Assembly (NCBI GenBank): GCA_029269725.1
Contig: JARJHS010000007.1
Location: 299,393-363,392 of the forward strand
From: Pollutibacter soli
Lineage (GTDB): Bacteria > Bacteroidota > Bacteroidia > Chitinophagales > Chitinophagaceae
Length of the DNA: 64,000 bases
Direction of reading: 5' to 3'
Each line of letters begins with the position of its first letter. Position 1 is the first letter of the stretch. The notes beneath the pieces are model-generated. The model searched no databases. It was not told the DNA's origin and was given only the letters and a program-made list of their open reading frames with translations. Shown in pieces: positions 44,929-54,747 of the stretch. A program made the position numbers and the translations under genes.

Positions 44929-45786
44929 ATGAAGAAGGTATTATTTATCCTGCTTGCAATGGCAGGGACAGGGAAAGGATTTGCCCAGAACGATACAACA
45001 ATCGTCAGCATTGATAAGAAAGAAGGCGGCGACACCATTCGTGTAGGTAGTATGGTGATTGTAAGAAATGGCAAACCAGGAAATTATTCCGGCGACAACA
45101 ACACCTATCACTATTATCGCAACAGTTTTTACAGAAAGAATATCAAAACAGATTTCCTGGTATTTGATATGGGCTATGCAGGCATCAATGACAAGACTGA
45201 TTACAGTTCAGCTGAAGCGCAGGATTTTTTACATGACCAGGGTGGAAAACCTGCGACCGCCGGTGACTACTCAATCAAAGGTGCAAGGATTTCCAATTTC
45301 AATCTTTGGTTTTTCATGCAGCAGATGAATGTATACAAACACTATGTAAATCTGAAGTATGGAATTGGAATCGAATGGAACAATTACTATTACAAAACTC
45401 CTATTACTTATGTCGATGGCGGCGAGCCATATACCATCCGGGACACTGTTTCATTCAGTAAAAACAAACTCGCGGCAAATTATCTGACCGTGCCTTTGAT
45501 GGTCAATTTTAATACACATCCTGGAAAAAGACATGGAGGTTTGCAGGTAAGCTTTGGCGTAAGTGCTGGATTTCTGATTGATGCAAAAACAAAACAAATC
45601 AGTGATGAGCGAGGAAAGGTGAAAAACAAAACTGACTTCAATCTTGAGCAATGGAAGTTGGCTTATGTCGGTGAACTCGGAATCGGATTTGTAAAACTGT
45701 ACGGATCTTACAGCATGACCCCATTACATAAATATGGCCTTGATCAATATCCCTGGACAGTCGGAGTCAGGCTCAATGCGTGGTAA
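44929..45786 (+). CDS. Outer-membrane beta-barrel protein
   Basis: 285 residues from the ATG at 44929, which begins a proper signal peptide (MKKVLFILLAMAGTGKGFAQ); the frame to 44872 overlaps the gene before. The rest alternates amphipathic strands with aromatic edges (NLKYGIGIEWNNYYY, ELGIGFVKLYGSYSM, WTVGVRLNAW), typical of the PorT-like barrels of Bacteroidota. Third gene of the sigma/anti-sigma cassette and perhaps part of its regulon or signal. Confidence 0.8.
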   Translation: MKKVLFILLAMAGTGKGFAQNDTTIVSIDKKEGGDTIRVGSMVIVRNGKPGNYSGDNNTYHYYRNSFYRKNIKTDFLVFDMGYAGINDKTDYSSAEAQDFLHDQGGKPATAGDYSIKGARISNFNLWFFMQQMNVYKHYVNLKYGIGIEWNNYYYKTPITYVDGGEPYTIRDTVSFSKNKLAANYLTVPLMVNFNTHPGKRHGGLQVSFGVSAGFLIDAKTKQISDERGKVKNKTDFNLEQWKLAYVGELGIGFVKLYGSYSMTPLHKYGLDQYPWTVGVRLNAW

Positions 45787-45802
45787 AAAAAATTGCTTCA
45801 AA

Positions 45803-45810
45803 TAATTTTG
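45803..45810 (+). promoter_or_regulatory. -7 box (TAATTTTG) for the DUF4332 gene
   Basis: Exact TAnnTTTG match 33 bp before ATG 45843. Confidence 0.45.
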
Positions 45811-45842
45811 GTGTACTAACTTGAACCAAAGTTTTTGAAGAC

Positions 45843-46253
45843 ATGAGTTACAATGTTATTGATATTGAAGGCATCGGACACAATTACGCGGAAAGACTAA
45901 AAGCAAAATGTGGAATTTCCACAACAGATGAGTTGCTGGAAAAGGGTGCCACCAAGCGTGGTCGAGAAAAGATTGCTGATGAAACTGAAATTCCTGAATC
46001 ACTGATACTTACCTGGGTAAATCACGCTGATCTGTTCAGGATCAAGGGAGTGGCGGGGCAGTTTTCGGAATTACTGGAAGCAGCAGGAGTGGACAGCGTG
46101 AAAGAATTCGCTACCAGAAATCCGGATAACCTCCATGCGAAATTGATGCAGACTAATGATGAATTTGGGCTAAGTGGAAAAGTTCCTTCAGTAGAAAGTC
46201 TGAAAGCTATGATCGATCACGCTAAGACATTGGATCCCAGAATTTCACACTAG
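45843..46253 (+). CDS. DUF4332 protein (helix-hairpin-helix)
   Basis: 136 residues with two helix-hairpin-helix-like units: IDIEGIGHNYAERLKAKCGISTTDELL at the start and LFRIKGVAGQFSELLEAAGVDSVKEFA in the middle, the DUF4332 pattern. Such HhH proteins may bind nucleic acid, but no function is established. It has its own promoter and terminator. Confidence 0.82.
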   Translation: MSYNVIDIEGIGHNYAERLKAKCGISTTDELLEKGATKRGREKIADETEIPESLILTWVNHADLFRIKGVAGQFSELLEAAGVDSVKEFATRNPDNLHAKLMQTNDEFGLSGKVPSVESLKAMIDHAKTLDPRISH

Positions 46254-46271
46254 AAAATATTATAAAAAGTT

Positions 46272-46297
46272 AAAAAGCTGTCCTCTGGCAGCTTTTT
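46272..46297 (+). terminator. Terminator of the DUF4332 gene
   Basis: AAAAAGCTG / CAGCTTTTT stem extended by CC/GG around a bulge, with a T-rich tail. Confidence 0.75.
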
Positions 46298-46380
46298 GAT
46301 TTTGTTAAAAACGTTACGTTAAACAGAAAGAGTAATAAAATTTTCTTTCTAACCGCTCGTTTAATCCGTAATCAGTTTTT

Positions 46381-46965
46381 ATGAATCACCTATCCCGAAA
46401 ACTAATATCCGGCGCCACAATAATTTCCGCATTTTTCGTGCTTTCCGGTTTTACCTCAACCGTTTCACCCGGGAAAGAAAAAAAGAAAAAAGCGACAACA
46501 AAAAAGACTACTTCATTTCCGCCATCACCGTACAAAATTGTGATTGATAAATCGGATTTTGAACTCCAGGTTTTTGATGCTGACGGCTGGCTGGCTACTT
46601 ATCCTGTTGTTTTTGGGAACAAGAAACAGGAAGACAAAAAAATGGAAGGTGATCGCTTAACTCCGAACGGCACATTCAAAATAACTTTCAAAAAATACCA
46701 TAAGGAGTGGGGATGTTTTATGTTGATCGATTATCCCACTAAAGAAAGTTATCAGCGATTCAAGGATCGTAAAGCAAAGGGAATGATTCCCAAAACAGCA
46801 ACTATTGGAAGTGGTATTGGAATTCATGGAAGCCGGCCGCATGAAGAATATGTTGTCGACAAATTCATTAACTGGACCAACGGCTGTATCTCCACTAAAT
46901 ACAGTGATATTTTTGAGTTGTATGACCTGATTCCGTTGGGAACAGAAGTAATTATCAAAGAGTAA
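46381..46965 (+). CDS. L,D-transpeptidase (YkuD family)
   Basis: 194 residues. Signal peptide followed by a Lys-rich linker (EKKKKKATTKKT). The YkuD domain starts at about 52 (KIVIDKSDFELQVFD) and holds His149 (GIHGS) and catalytic Cys169 (TNGCIS); the usual SxGC is here TNGC, an acceptable variant. It crosslinks or anchors proteins to peptidoglycan in the periplasm. Monocistronic. Confidence 0.88.
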   Translation: MNHLSRKLISGATIISAFFVLSGFTSTVSPGKEKKKKATTKKTTSFPPSPYKIVIDKSDFELQVFDADGWLATYPVVFGNKKQEDKKMEGDRLTPNGTFKITFKKYHKEWGCFMLIDYPTKESYQRFKDRKAKGMIPKTATIGSGIGIHGSRPHEEYVVDKFINWTNGCISTKYSDIFELYDLIPLGTEVIIKE

Positions 46966-47140
46966 ACAGGTAGCACGCAATACGCAGCAAGGCGCACAAT
47001 TCAATGATCACTGTGTTCAATTGATAAGCACGTTGGATTTGATTCGACTGAGCTAAAAACTAATTTTTTTTCTTTAAGAGGTACGACTAACCCGCTCCGG
47101 CTGTTTCACTTTCAACTTTCAACATTTAAATTTTAGTTGG

Positions 47141-49054
47141 TTACAGCTTACCCTTACTGATGTCGTCCACGACTGCAGGATCCAGCAGGGTAGTGGTGTC
47201 ACCCAGTTTTTCCATTTCACCTTCAGCGATTTTGCGCAGAATACGTCGCATGATTTTTCCGCTTCGTGTTTTAGGCAGGCCGCTTACAAACTGAATTTTA
47301 TCTGGCTTTGCAATAGGCCCGATAATGCGACTTACAGTAGCAGTAATATCTTTTCTGATCAGCTCGTCTTCATGATGTTTTCCGCTGTAGATTACATAGG
47401 CATAAATGCCTTGTCCCTTTATTTCATGGGGATATCCAACAACAGCACTTTCAACAACACCGGCATGCATGTTAATAGCATTTTCGACTTCTGCGGTGCC
47501 GATGCGATGGCCGCTCACGTTTAGTACATCATCAACCCGGCCTGTAATCCTGTAAAATCCATCTTCGTCCCGCAGGCATCCATCACCAGTAAAGTAAAGG
47601 TCAGGATAAGTTGAGAAATAGGTTTTGCGACAACGCTCGTGATCGCCATAGGTGGTCCGCAGAATACCCGGCCATGGAGCTTTAATGCAAAGATTACCTG
47701 AGACGCCATTTCCCTCAATTTCATTTCCATTTTCATCCACTAATACAGGCTGCACTCCTGGCAAAGGCAAAGTAGCAAATGTTGGTTTAGCAGGTGTAAC
47801 ACCAGCCATATTGGAAATAAGCATTCCTCCTGTTTCTGTCTGCCACCAGGTATCTACTATCGGGCATTTCTTTTTGCCGATATGCTCGTCGTACCAATGC
47901 CACGCTTCTTCATTGATTGGTTCACCAACGGTACCGAGTACCCGTAAGGAATCAAGTTTTTTATTTTCAAGCGGCGCAAGACCATAACTCATCAGGCTGC
48001 GGATGGCTGTGGGGGCCGTGTAAAGAATATTCACTTTGTGCTTATCCACGATGTCCCAGAATCTGCCGGCATCTGGCCATGTGGGAATTCCTTCAAACAT
48101 TAAAGAAGTTGCTCCGGCACTTAACGGACCATATAAAATGTAGGAGTGACCGGTAATCCAACCAATGTCTGCTGTACAAAAATGTACTTCGCGTGGTCTG
48201 TACTGAAGTACATTGACAAAGCTGTAATTAGTATAAATCATGTATCCTGCAACCGTATGAACAACACCTTTGGGCTTTCCGGTCGATCCTGATGTGTACA
48301 GGATAAACAGCATGTCTTCTGCATCCATTTCTTCAGCAGCAACGGCAGGATTTCCCATCGTTTCCACTTTGTAAATTTCATCTTCCCACCAAACATCACG
48401 CCCTTTGATCATGCTCACGGGAGTCCTTGTACGAGTATATACAATCGTTCTTTTTACAAAAGGGCAAACGACCAGTGCGTCATCAATTACTGATTTCAGT
48501 GGTATATCTTTTCCTCCACGGAAAGCTCCATCGCAGGTGATAATGTATTCAGCTTTCGCGTCCTGTAAACGGTCCGCAATGCTTTGCGCACTAAATCCTC
48601 CGAAGATAACAGAATGTATTGCTCCTATTCTTGCGCAGGCCAAAACAGCAATGGCAAGCTCAGGAATCATTCCCATATAGATACAAACACGGTCACCTTT
48701 GGTAACACCGTTGTTTTTTAGTACCTGTGCAAACTGGCAAACTTTGAAATGAAGTTGCTTATAGCTCAGCGTGCGATGATGTTCATGCGGATCGTTCGGT
48801 TCCCATATGATCGCAGGTTGATCGGCAATTGTTTTCAGATGCCTGTCGAGGCAATTCTCAGTAATATTCAGTTTTGCACCCTGGAACCATTTTATGGAGG
48901 GCTCTTTGAAATTCCATTCGAGTACCTTATCCCATTTCTTCCGCCATATAAAATGCTCAGCGATTTCTCCCCAGAAAGACTCAGGGTCGTTTACACTTTT
49001 CTCCCAGGCTTCTTTGTATTCCTGAAATGATTTTATCTGATAAGGATAAGACAT
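47141..49054 (-). CDS. acs: Acetyl-CoA synthetase (AMP-forming)
   Basis: 637 residues, the usual length. The AMP-binding P-loop YTSGSTGKPKGVVHT, the TWWQTETGG motif and the C-terminal lysine segment PKTRSGKIMRR (site of the second half-reaction and of acetylation control) are present. It activates acetate to acetyl-CoA using ATP in the cytoplasm, and so feeds both KOR chemistry and fatty-acid synthesis. A monocistronic unit. Confidence 0.96.
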   Translation of the reverse strand: MSYPYQIKSFQEYKEAWEKSVNDPESFWGEIAEHFIWRKKWDKVLEWNFKEPSIKWFQGAKLNITENCLDRHLKTIADQPAIIWEPNDPHEHHRTLSYKQLHFKVCQFAQVLKNNGVTKGDRVCIYMGMIPELAIAVLACARIGAIHSVIFGGFSAQSIADRLQDAKAEYIITCDGAFRGGKDIPLKSVIDDALVVCPFVKRTIVYTRTRTPVSMIKGRDVWWEDEIYKVETMGNPAVAAEEMDAEDMLFILYTSGSTGKPKGVVHTVAGYMIYTNYSFVNVLQYRPREVHFCTADIGWITGHSYILYGPLSAGATSLMFEGIPTWPDAGRFWDIVDKHKVNILYTAPTAIRSLMSYGLAPLENKKLDSLRVLGTVGEPINEEAWHWYDEHIGKKKCPIVDTWWQTETGGMLISNMAGVTPAKPTFATLPLPGVQPVLVDENGNEIEGNGVSGNLCIKAPWPGILRTTYGDHERCRKTYFSTYPDLYFTGDGCLRDEDGFYRITGRVDDVLNVSGHRIGTAEVENAINMHAGVVESAVVGYPHEIKGQGIYAYVIYSGKHHEDELIRKDITATVSRIIGPIAKPDKIQFVSGLPKTRSGKIMRRILRKIAEGEMEKLGDTTTLLDPAVVDDISKGKL

Positions 49055-49120
49055 AACAACCGTTTATATTTAAGAGACCGGAAAGTTAAACAATTATTTT
49101 TTCGATATACAATGATGATA

Positions 49121-50143
49121 TTAAACATCAAAGCGGATCATCGCTTTTATGTTTTTGTTTTTTGAAATGGATTTGTCCATAAACCAATCGGCTGCATCAT
49201 TGAATGAGATATTATCCGATATGTATGGAAAAATTCCGAGGCCGTTGTTTTGAAAAAAATGAATAACATCTTCAAAATCTTTATGGGTCGCATTGCGGCT
49301 ACTCATCAGCGTAGTTTCTTTTCTATGAAAATCAGGATGACTGAAATGAAATGCTTCCTTCTGAATACCTACCAGCACAATCTGACCGCCAAAAGATATC
49401 AAAGGAAGAGCAGATTCAATTGCGGCAAGGTTTCCTGTTGCTTCAAATACCGTTGAAACTCCATCAGAGCCGGTTATTGCCATTACTGCATCCTGTAAAT
49501 TTTCTTTTTTAGAATTGACAACCTGTAAGCCTGGAATAGTTCTGCATATTTTCAATCTTTCATCATCGATATCCGCGAGAATTACTTTTATACCTTTGCT
49601 GATTGCCAGTAAGACCAATCCAATCCCTATCGGCCCTGCTCCTAAAATCAGTACCTGTTCTTCTCCTTTAATCCCAGCTCTGGATAGAGCATGCGATCCA
49701 ATGGCAAAGGGTTCAATCAACGCAAGATCTTCAGTTGACATATTCGTATTTGAAATAATGGATGACGCAGGAGCAGCAAAATATTCCTGCATCGCACCGT
49801 CGATATGTACGCCGGCAACCTTAAGCCTACTGCAGCAGTTTGTTTTGCCGATCCGGCAGGAATAACAGTGACCACAATAAAAATAAGGCATAATGGTAAC
49901 GGGTTCACCTACACGAAAACCGTAACCATTGGGATCGGCGATTTCTGCACTTATCTCATGACCGAGAATCCTGGGATATTCGAAATAAGGCTGTCTTCCC
50001 GAAAAGGCATGTAAATCCGTACCGCAGACGCCAATCCTTTTTACTCGCAATAAAACATCGGTGGTGCCCGGAACTGGAATAGGTCGCTCTTCATATTGCA
50101 TTTTTCCAGGTTCGGCACATACTATCACTTTCATCTTTGTCAT
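49121..50143 (-). CDS. Zinc-dependent alcohol/polyol dehydrogenase (MDR family)
   Basis: 340 residues. Catalytic-zinc region GVCGTDLHAF and GHEISAE; the structural-zinc lobe CGHCYSCRIGKTNCC with four cysteines; the NAD loop LGAGPIGIGL. It resembles sorbitol/L-galactonate-type dehydrogenases and less the threonine 3-dehydrogenase. The substrate is not certain. It is divergent from the MHS transporter, with 182 bp between, so the two may serve the same substrate. Confidence 0.85.
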   Translation of the reverse strand: MTKMKVIVCAEPGKMQYEERPIPVPGTTDVLLRVKRIGVCGTDLHAFSGRQPYFEYPRILGHEISAEIADPNGYGFRVGEPVTIMPYFYCGHCYSCRIGKTNCCSRLKVAGVHIDGAMQEYFAAPASSIISNTNMSTEDLALIEPFAIGSHALSRAGIKGEEQVLILGAGPIGIGLVLLAISKGIKVILADIDDERLKICRTIPGLQVVNSKKENLQDAVMAITGSDGVSTVFEATGNLAAIESALPLISFGGQIVLVGIQKEAFHFSHPDFHRKETTLMSSRNATHKDFEDVIHFFQNNGLGIFPYISDNISFNDAADWFMDKSISKNKNIKAMIRFDV

Positions 50144-50325
50144 GTTCTGATTTTATTCCGGGATGAAAATTCAATCAAACTTAACCCGATTTCAATATTG
50201 AATTAAAGATAGAAGACAGCCAAATGGATAATTCTTTTTTTATGCTGAATCTCTAACGAACATCATTTATATTTAACAGTTTCAGGAGTTCCTTTTCATC
50301 GATTGTAACTGAACTAAACAGCCAA

Positions 50326-51870
50326 ATGAGCAAAGCAGTTAATATTTCCGAAAATAAACAAATACGTCAGGTAATTGCAGCATCTTCGGTAGGAACACTT
50401 ATCGAATGGTATGACTTCTATATCTTCGGTAGCCTCGCGCCGATTATTGCAGCTCAGTTCTTCCCAAAAACAAATCCAACTGCAGCACTGCTTTCGACGC
50501 TGGCGACTTTTGCAGCGGGCTTTATCGTGAGACCTTTTGGCGCACTTGTTTTTGGCCGTTTAGGCGATCTGGTTGGAAGGAAGTATACTTTTTTACTAAC
50601 ACTGATTCTTATGGGAGGTAGCACTTTTGCTATAGGGCTGATTCCGGGTTATGGCAAAATCGGATTCGCCGCTCCTCTGCTCGTTTTGTTACTCAGATTG
50701 ATACAGGGTTTGGCATTGGGAGGTGAATATGGTGGTGCAGCGACTTATGTAGCTGAGCATGCTCCACCGGCCCGAAGAGGTTTTTTTACTTCATGGATTC
50801 AGACCACAGCAACATTAGGTTTGCTTTTATCGCTGGGTATTATCCTGTTGACAAGGCAAAGCCTCGATGCAAAACCAGAGGTTTCCATAGCAAAGTTCGA
50901 AGATTGGGGTTGGAGAATTCCTTTCTGGGTTTCTATTCTACTGGTCGGCATATCGATATATATACGGATGCGAATGAAGGAGTCGCCGATGTTTACAAAA
51001 CTGAAATCAGAAGGGAAAACTTCCTCAAATCCATTGAAAGAAAGCTTTACAAACAAGAGCAACCTTAAAATGGTGCTGCTGGCTTTGTTTGGAGCAGTTA
51101 TGGGCCAGGGTGTGGTTTGGTATACAGGCCAGTTTTATGCCCAGACTTTTCTTGAGAATATTTGCAAGACGGATTTTGGGCAATCTCGAACTATATTGAT
51201 CTGGGCAATTGTGCTGGCAACGCCGTTGTTTATATTTTTTGGTTACTGGAGTGATAAGATTGGAAGAAAATGGATCATGATGACTGGATTATTACTTGCT
51301 GCTCTTACTTATCGCCCGATTTATAAGCAGATGATCGAAGTTACCGCAACCTCGTCCGCTCTTGTACAGGACGGATTAACAAAAGTAGAAAGGTCTTTGA
51401 CGCCCATTGAAGGGAAAAATTATGGATTGCTTACGATGACAACATATACTCATTTTGATAATGGTATATTAGAGAAACAGGTTGTAAAAGATACACTCTA
51501 TAACACCGATCAAAAATCAGTTAAGCCGGAAAAGAAAATGAGCCGCACTCTGCCGCAGAATAAATACTGGCAGATGGTTATGCTGATATTTATTCAGATC
51601 GTTTATGTTACCATGGTGTATGGTCCCATAGCAGCATTTCTTGTCGAGCTTTTCCCCACGAAAATCAGGTATACGTCAATGTCACTCCCTTATCATATTG
51701 GCAATGGTGTATTTGGCGGGCTGACGCCATTTATAGCATTGCTTCTTACAACAATTTACACGCAGGATGCGCTCGTAGGTCTTTGGTATCCGATAATAGT
51801 TGCCGCTGTGTGTCTTGTTATTGGAAGTCTTTATATCAATAACCGGATCGATAAAAATGTAAACGATTAA
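50326..51870 (+). CDS. MFS transporter of the MHS family with an extra soluble insert
   Basis: 514 residues, about 80 longer than usual. The start IEWYDFYIFGSLAPII and GRLGDLVGRKYTF are typical of metabolite:H+ symporters (proline/betaine, 2-oxoglutarate, shikimate types). A polar insert of roughly 85 residues (about 325-410: ATSSALVQDGLTKVER and on) sits between two TM segments in the second half. Substrate unknown; the divergent dehydrogenase suggests a small polyol or acid. Confidence 0.88.
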   Translation: MSKAVNISENKQIRQVIAASSVGTLIEWYDFYIFGSLAPIIAAQFFPKTNPTAALLSTLATFAAGFIVRPFGALVFGRLGDLVGRKYTFLLTLILMGGSTFAIGLIPGYGKIGFAAPLLVLLLRLIQGLALGGEYGGAATYVAEHAPPARRGFFTSWIQTTATLGLLLSLGIILLTRQSLDAKPEVSIAKFEDWGWRIPFWVSILLVGISIYIRMRMKESPMFTKLKSEGKTSSNPLKESFTNKSNLKMVLLALFGAVMGQGVVWYTGQFYAQTFLENICKTDFGQSRTILIWAIVLATPLFIFFGYWSDKIGRKWIMMTGLLLAALTYRPIYKQMIEVTATSSALVQDGLTKVERSLTPIEGKNYGLLTMTTYTHFDNGILEKQVVKDTLYNTDQKSVKPEKKMSRTLPQNKYWQMVMLIFIQIVYVTMVYGPIAAFLVELFPTKIRYTSMSLPYHIGNGVFGGLTPFIALLLTTIYTQDALVGLWYPIIVAAVCLVIGSLYINNRIDKNVND

Positions 51871-51881
51871 AAACTTGGCAG

Positions 51882-52124
51882 ATGAATGGATTAAAAAAAA
51901 TTGCAGGACTGATATGGATGCTTGCTGCACCGGTGCTGGTTTACGTATTGGTTAGTACGGCTATATCTGAAATTAATCGTAACCCTGTTATTGATACTAA
52001 AATTCAATGGGGGGTGTTTGTTGTTGTTTTTATCCCGATCGCGATTGGATTTTTTGTTTTCGGATGGCTGGCATTTAAGGGTGAGTACAGCCAGCTTCCG
52101 GAAAAATCCGAAGATATCAGGTAA
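51882..52124 (+). CDS. Small two-TM protein following the MHS transporter
   Basis: 80 residues; TM segments at about 7-27 and 44-64, with a short charged C-terminus. It starts 11 bp after the transporter stop, so it is in the same operon. I recall similar small proteins following such transporters in Bacteroidota (possibly the family labelled DUF6814); it could be a transporter accessory peptide. Confidence 0.7.
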   Translation: MNGLKKIAGLIWMLAAPVLVYVLVSTAISEINRNPVIDTKIQWGVFVVVFIPIAIGFFVFGWLAFKGEYSQLPEKSEDIR

Positions 52125-52241
52125 CGCCGGTTAACCGAAACAGCGAAACCTGCCCCATTCAGAAAAATATTCGGATTCTAACAATAACTGCAATTCCTAT
52201 TATCAGGATTCATTTCTTTTCTTTGTAATCAATTCAAGACA

Positions 52242-53153
52242 ATGTCGATAGAGGTTAGTCACCTGTTAAAAAAATACGGAGAACAGAAAGCGGTAAACGA
52301 TGTCAGCTTTTCTGTTGGCAAGGCTGAAATTGTCGGTTTTCTGGGACCTAACGGTGCAGGGAAGTCAACCACCATGAAAATGATCACCGGTTACCTCGCC
52401 CCGGATGCTGGAGAAATATCCGTATGCGGAATCGATGTCAAAAAATTCCCGCTCGAGTCGAAGAAAAAAACGGGTTACCTGCCGGAAGCAAATCCACTAT
52501 ACTATGATATGTATGTGAGAGAGTACCTGGATTTTATAGCCGGCGTTTATAAGATCAGCTCTAAAAAATCAAAAATCGAAGACGTAATAAATTTAACTGG
52601 TTTGACGCCGGAAGCCGCCAAGAAAACAGGTCAGCTTTCAAAAGGATATAAGCAGCGTGTAGGCCTGGCTGCAGCATTGATTCATGATCCTGAGGTGTTG
52701 ATTTTGGATGAACCGACAACAGGGCTTGATCCGAACCAGATTATTGAAATTCGCGAAGTGATCAGGAATCTCGGCAAAAACAAAACTGTGCTTTTCTCAT
52801 CCCATATTTTACAGGAAGTTGAAGCGCTTTGTGACAGAATTATCGTTATCAACAAAGGGGAAATGGTTGCGGACGAAAGGATCACTGTACTTCAGAATAA
52901 TAGCCAGGGACAGTCAGTGAGCGTAAGTTTTCGAGAAGCCCTGGAAGAAGAATGGATCAAAAGAATTCCGGCAGTGATATCATATGAAAGCCCGGACAAG
53001 ATGCAGTGGAAGCTTCAGACAAATAACCCGGACCTTCTCAAAAAACAACTCCTTGAGATGTCTTTGCAGCATAACCTGAATATCGTTTCTTTGCAATCCG
53101 AGAATAAAAACCTGGAAGAAATTTTCAGGAGCCTTACCCGAAAGGAAAATTGA
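52242..53153 (+). CDS. gldA: ABC transporter ATPase of the GldA type
   Basis: 303 residues. Walker A GPNGAGKSTTMKM, signature LSKGYKQRVG, Walker B VLILDEPTTGLD and a switch histidine (SSHILQEVE). The sequence resembles GldA, the ATPase partner of GldF/GldG needed for gliding in some Bacteroidota. gldF and gldG are not adjacent here, so a gliding role is only suggested; many non-gliding members carry this gene. Confidence 0.85.
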   Translation: MSIEVSHLLKKYGEQKAVNDVSFSVGKAEIVGFLGPNGAGKSTTMKMITGYLAPDAGEISVCGIDVKKFPLESKKKTGYLPEANPLYYDMYVREYLDFIAGVYKISSKKSKIEDVINLTGLTPEAAKKTGQLSKGYKQRVGLAAALIHDPEVLILDEPTTGLDPNQIIEIREVIRNLGKNKTVLFSSHILQEVEALCDRIIVINKGEMVADERITVLQNNSQGQSVSVSFREALEEEWIKRIPAVISYESPDKMQWKLQTNNPDLLKKQLLEMSLQHNLNIVSLQSENKNLEEIFRSLTRKEN

Positions 53154-54494
<1,341 letters not shown>

Positions 54495-54547
54495 CGTTTA
54501 AGTATACTTGATTATTAAAGAATTAGGATTTCAAAAATGTAATAAAG

Positions 54548-54591
54548 TGCCCGCTCCTGGTTTCATAAAATGATGAAAATCAGGGCGGGCA
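54548..54591 (+). terminator. Probable hairpin terminator after eno
   Basis: TGCCCGC-CCTG / CAGG-GCGGGCA stem with one bulge, enclosing a second small A/T stem; the T-run is weak. Confidence 0.5.
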
Positions 54592-54747
54592 TAAGTTTTG
54601 AAAGAAATTTTCTGTGTAATTGCTTTAAAGTACAAAAGATGTTTTGTATTTTTCTGCTCCAATCCCCTTAGAATTCCCCTTAGAGATTCCAATTTTTCCT
54701 AGCGGAAGCCAGTCTATTTTTTACAAACCACAAAAAAGACCGGTTTT

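Noticed and set aside
49121..50143. Threonine 3-dehydrogenase partner for kbl
   Set aside because: The zinc and NAD motifs are general to the MDR family, and the sequence is closer to polyol/galactonate dehydrogenases; it is also 7 kb from kbl.
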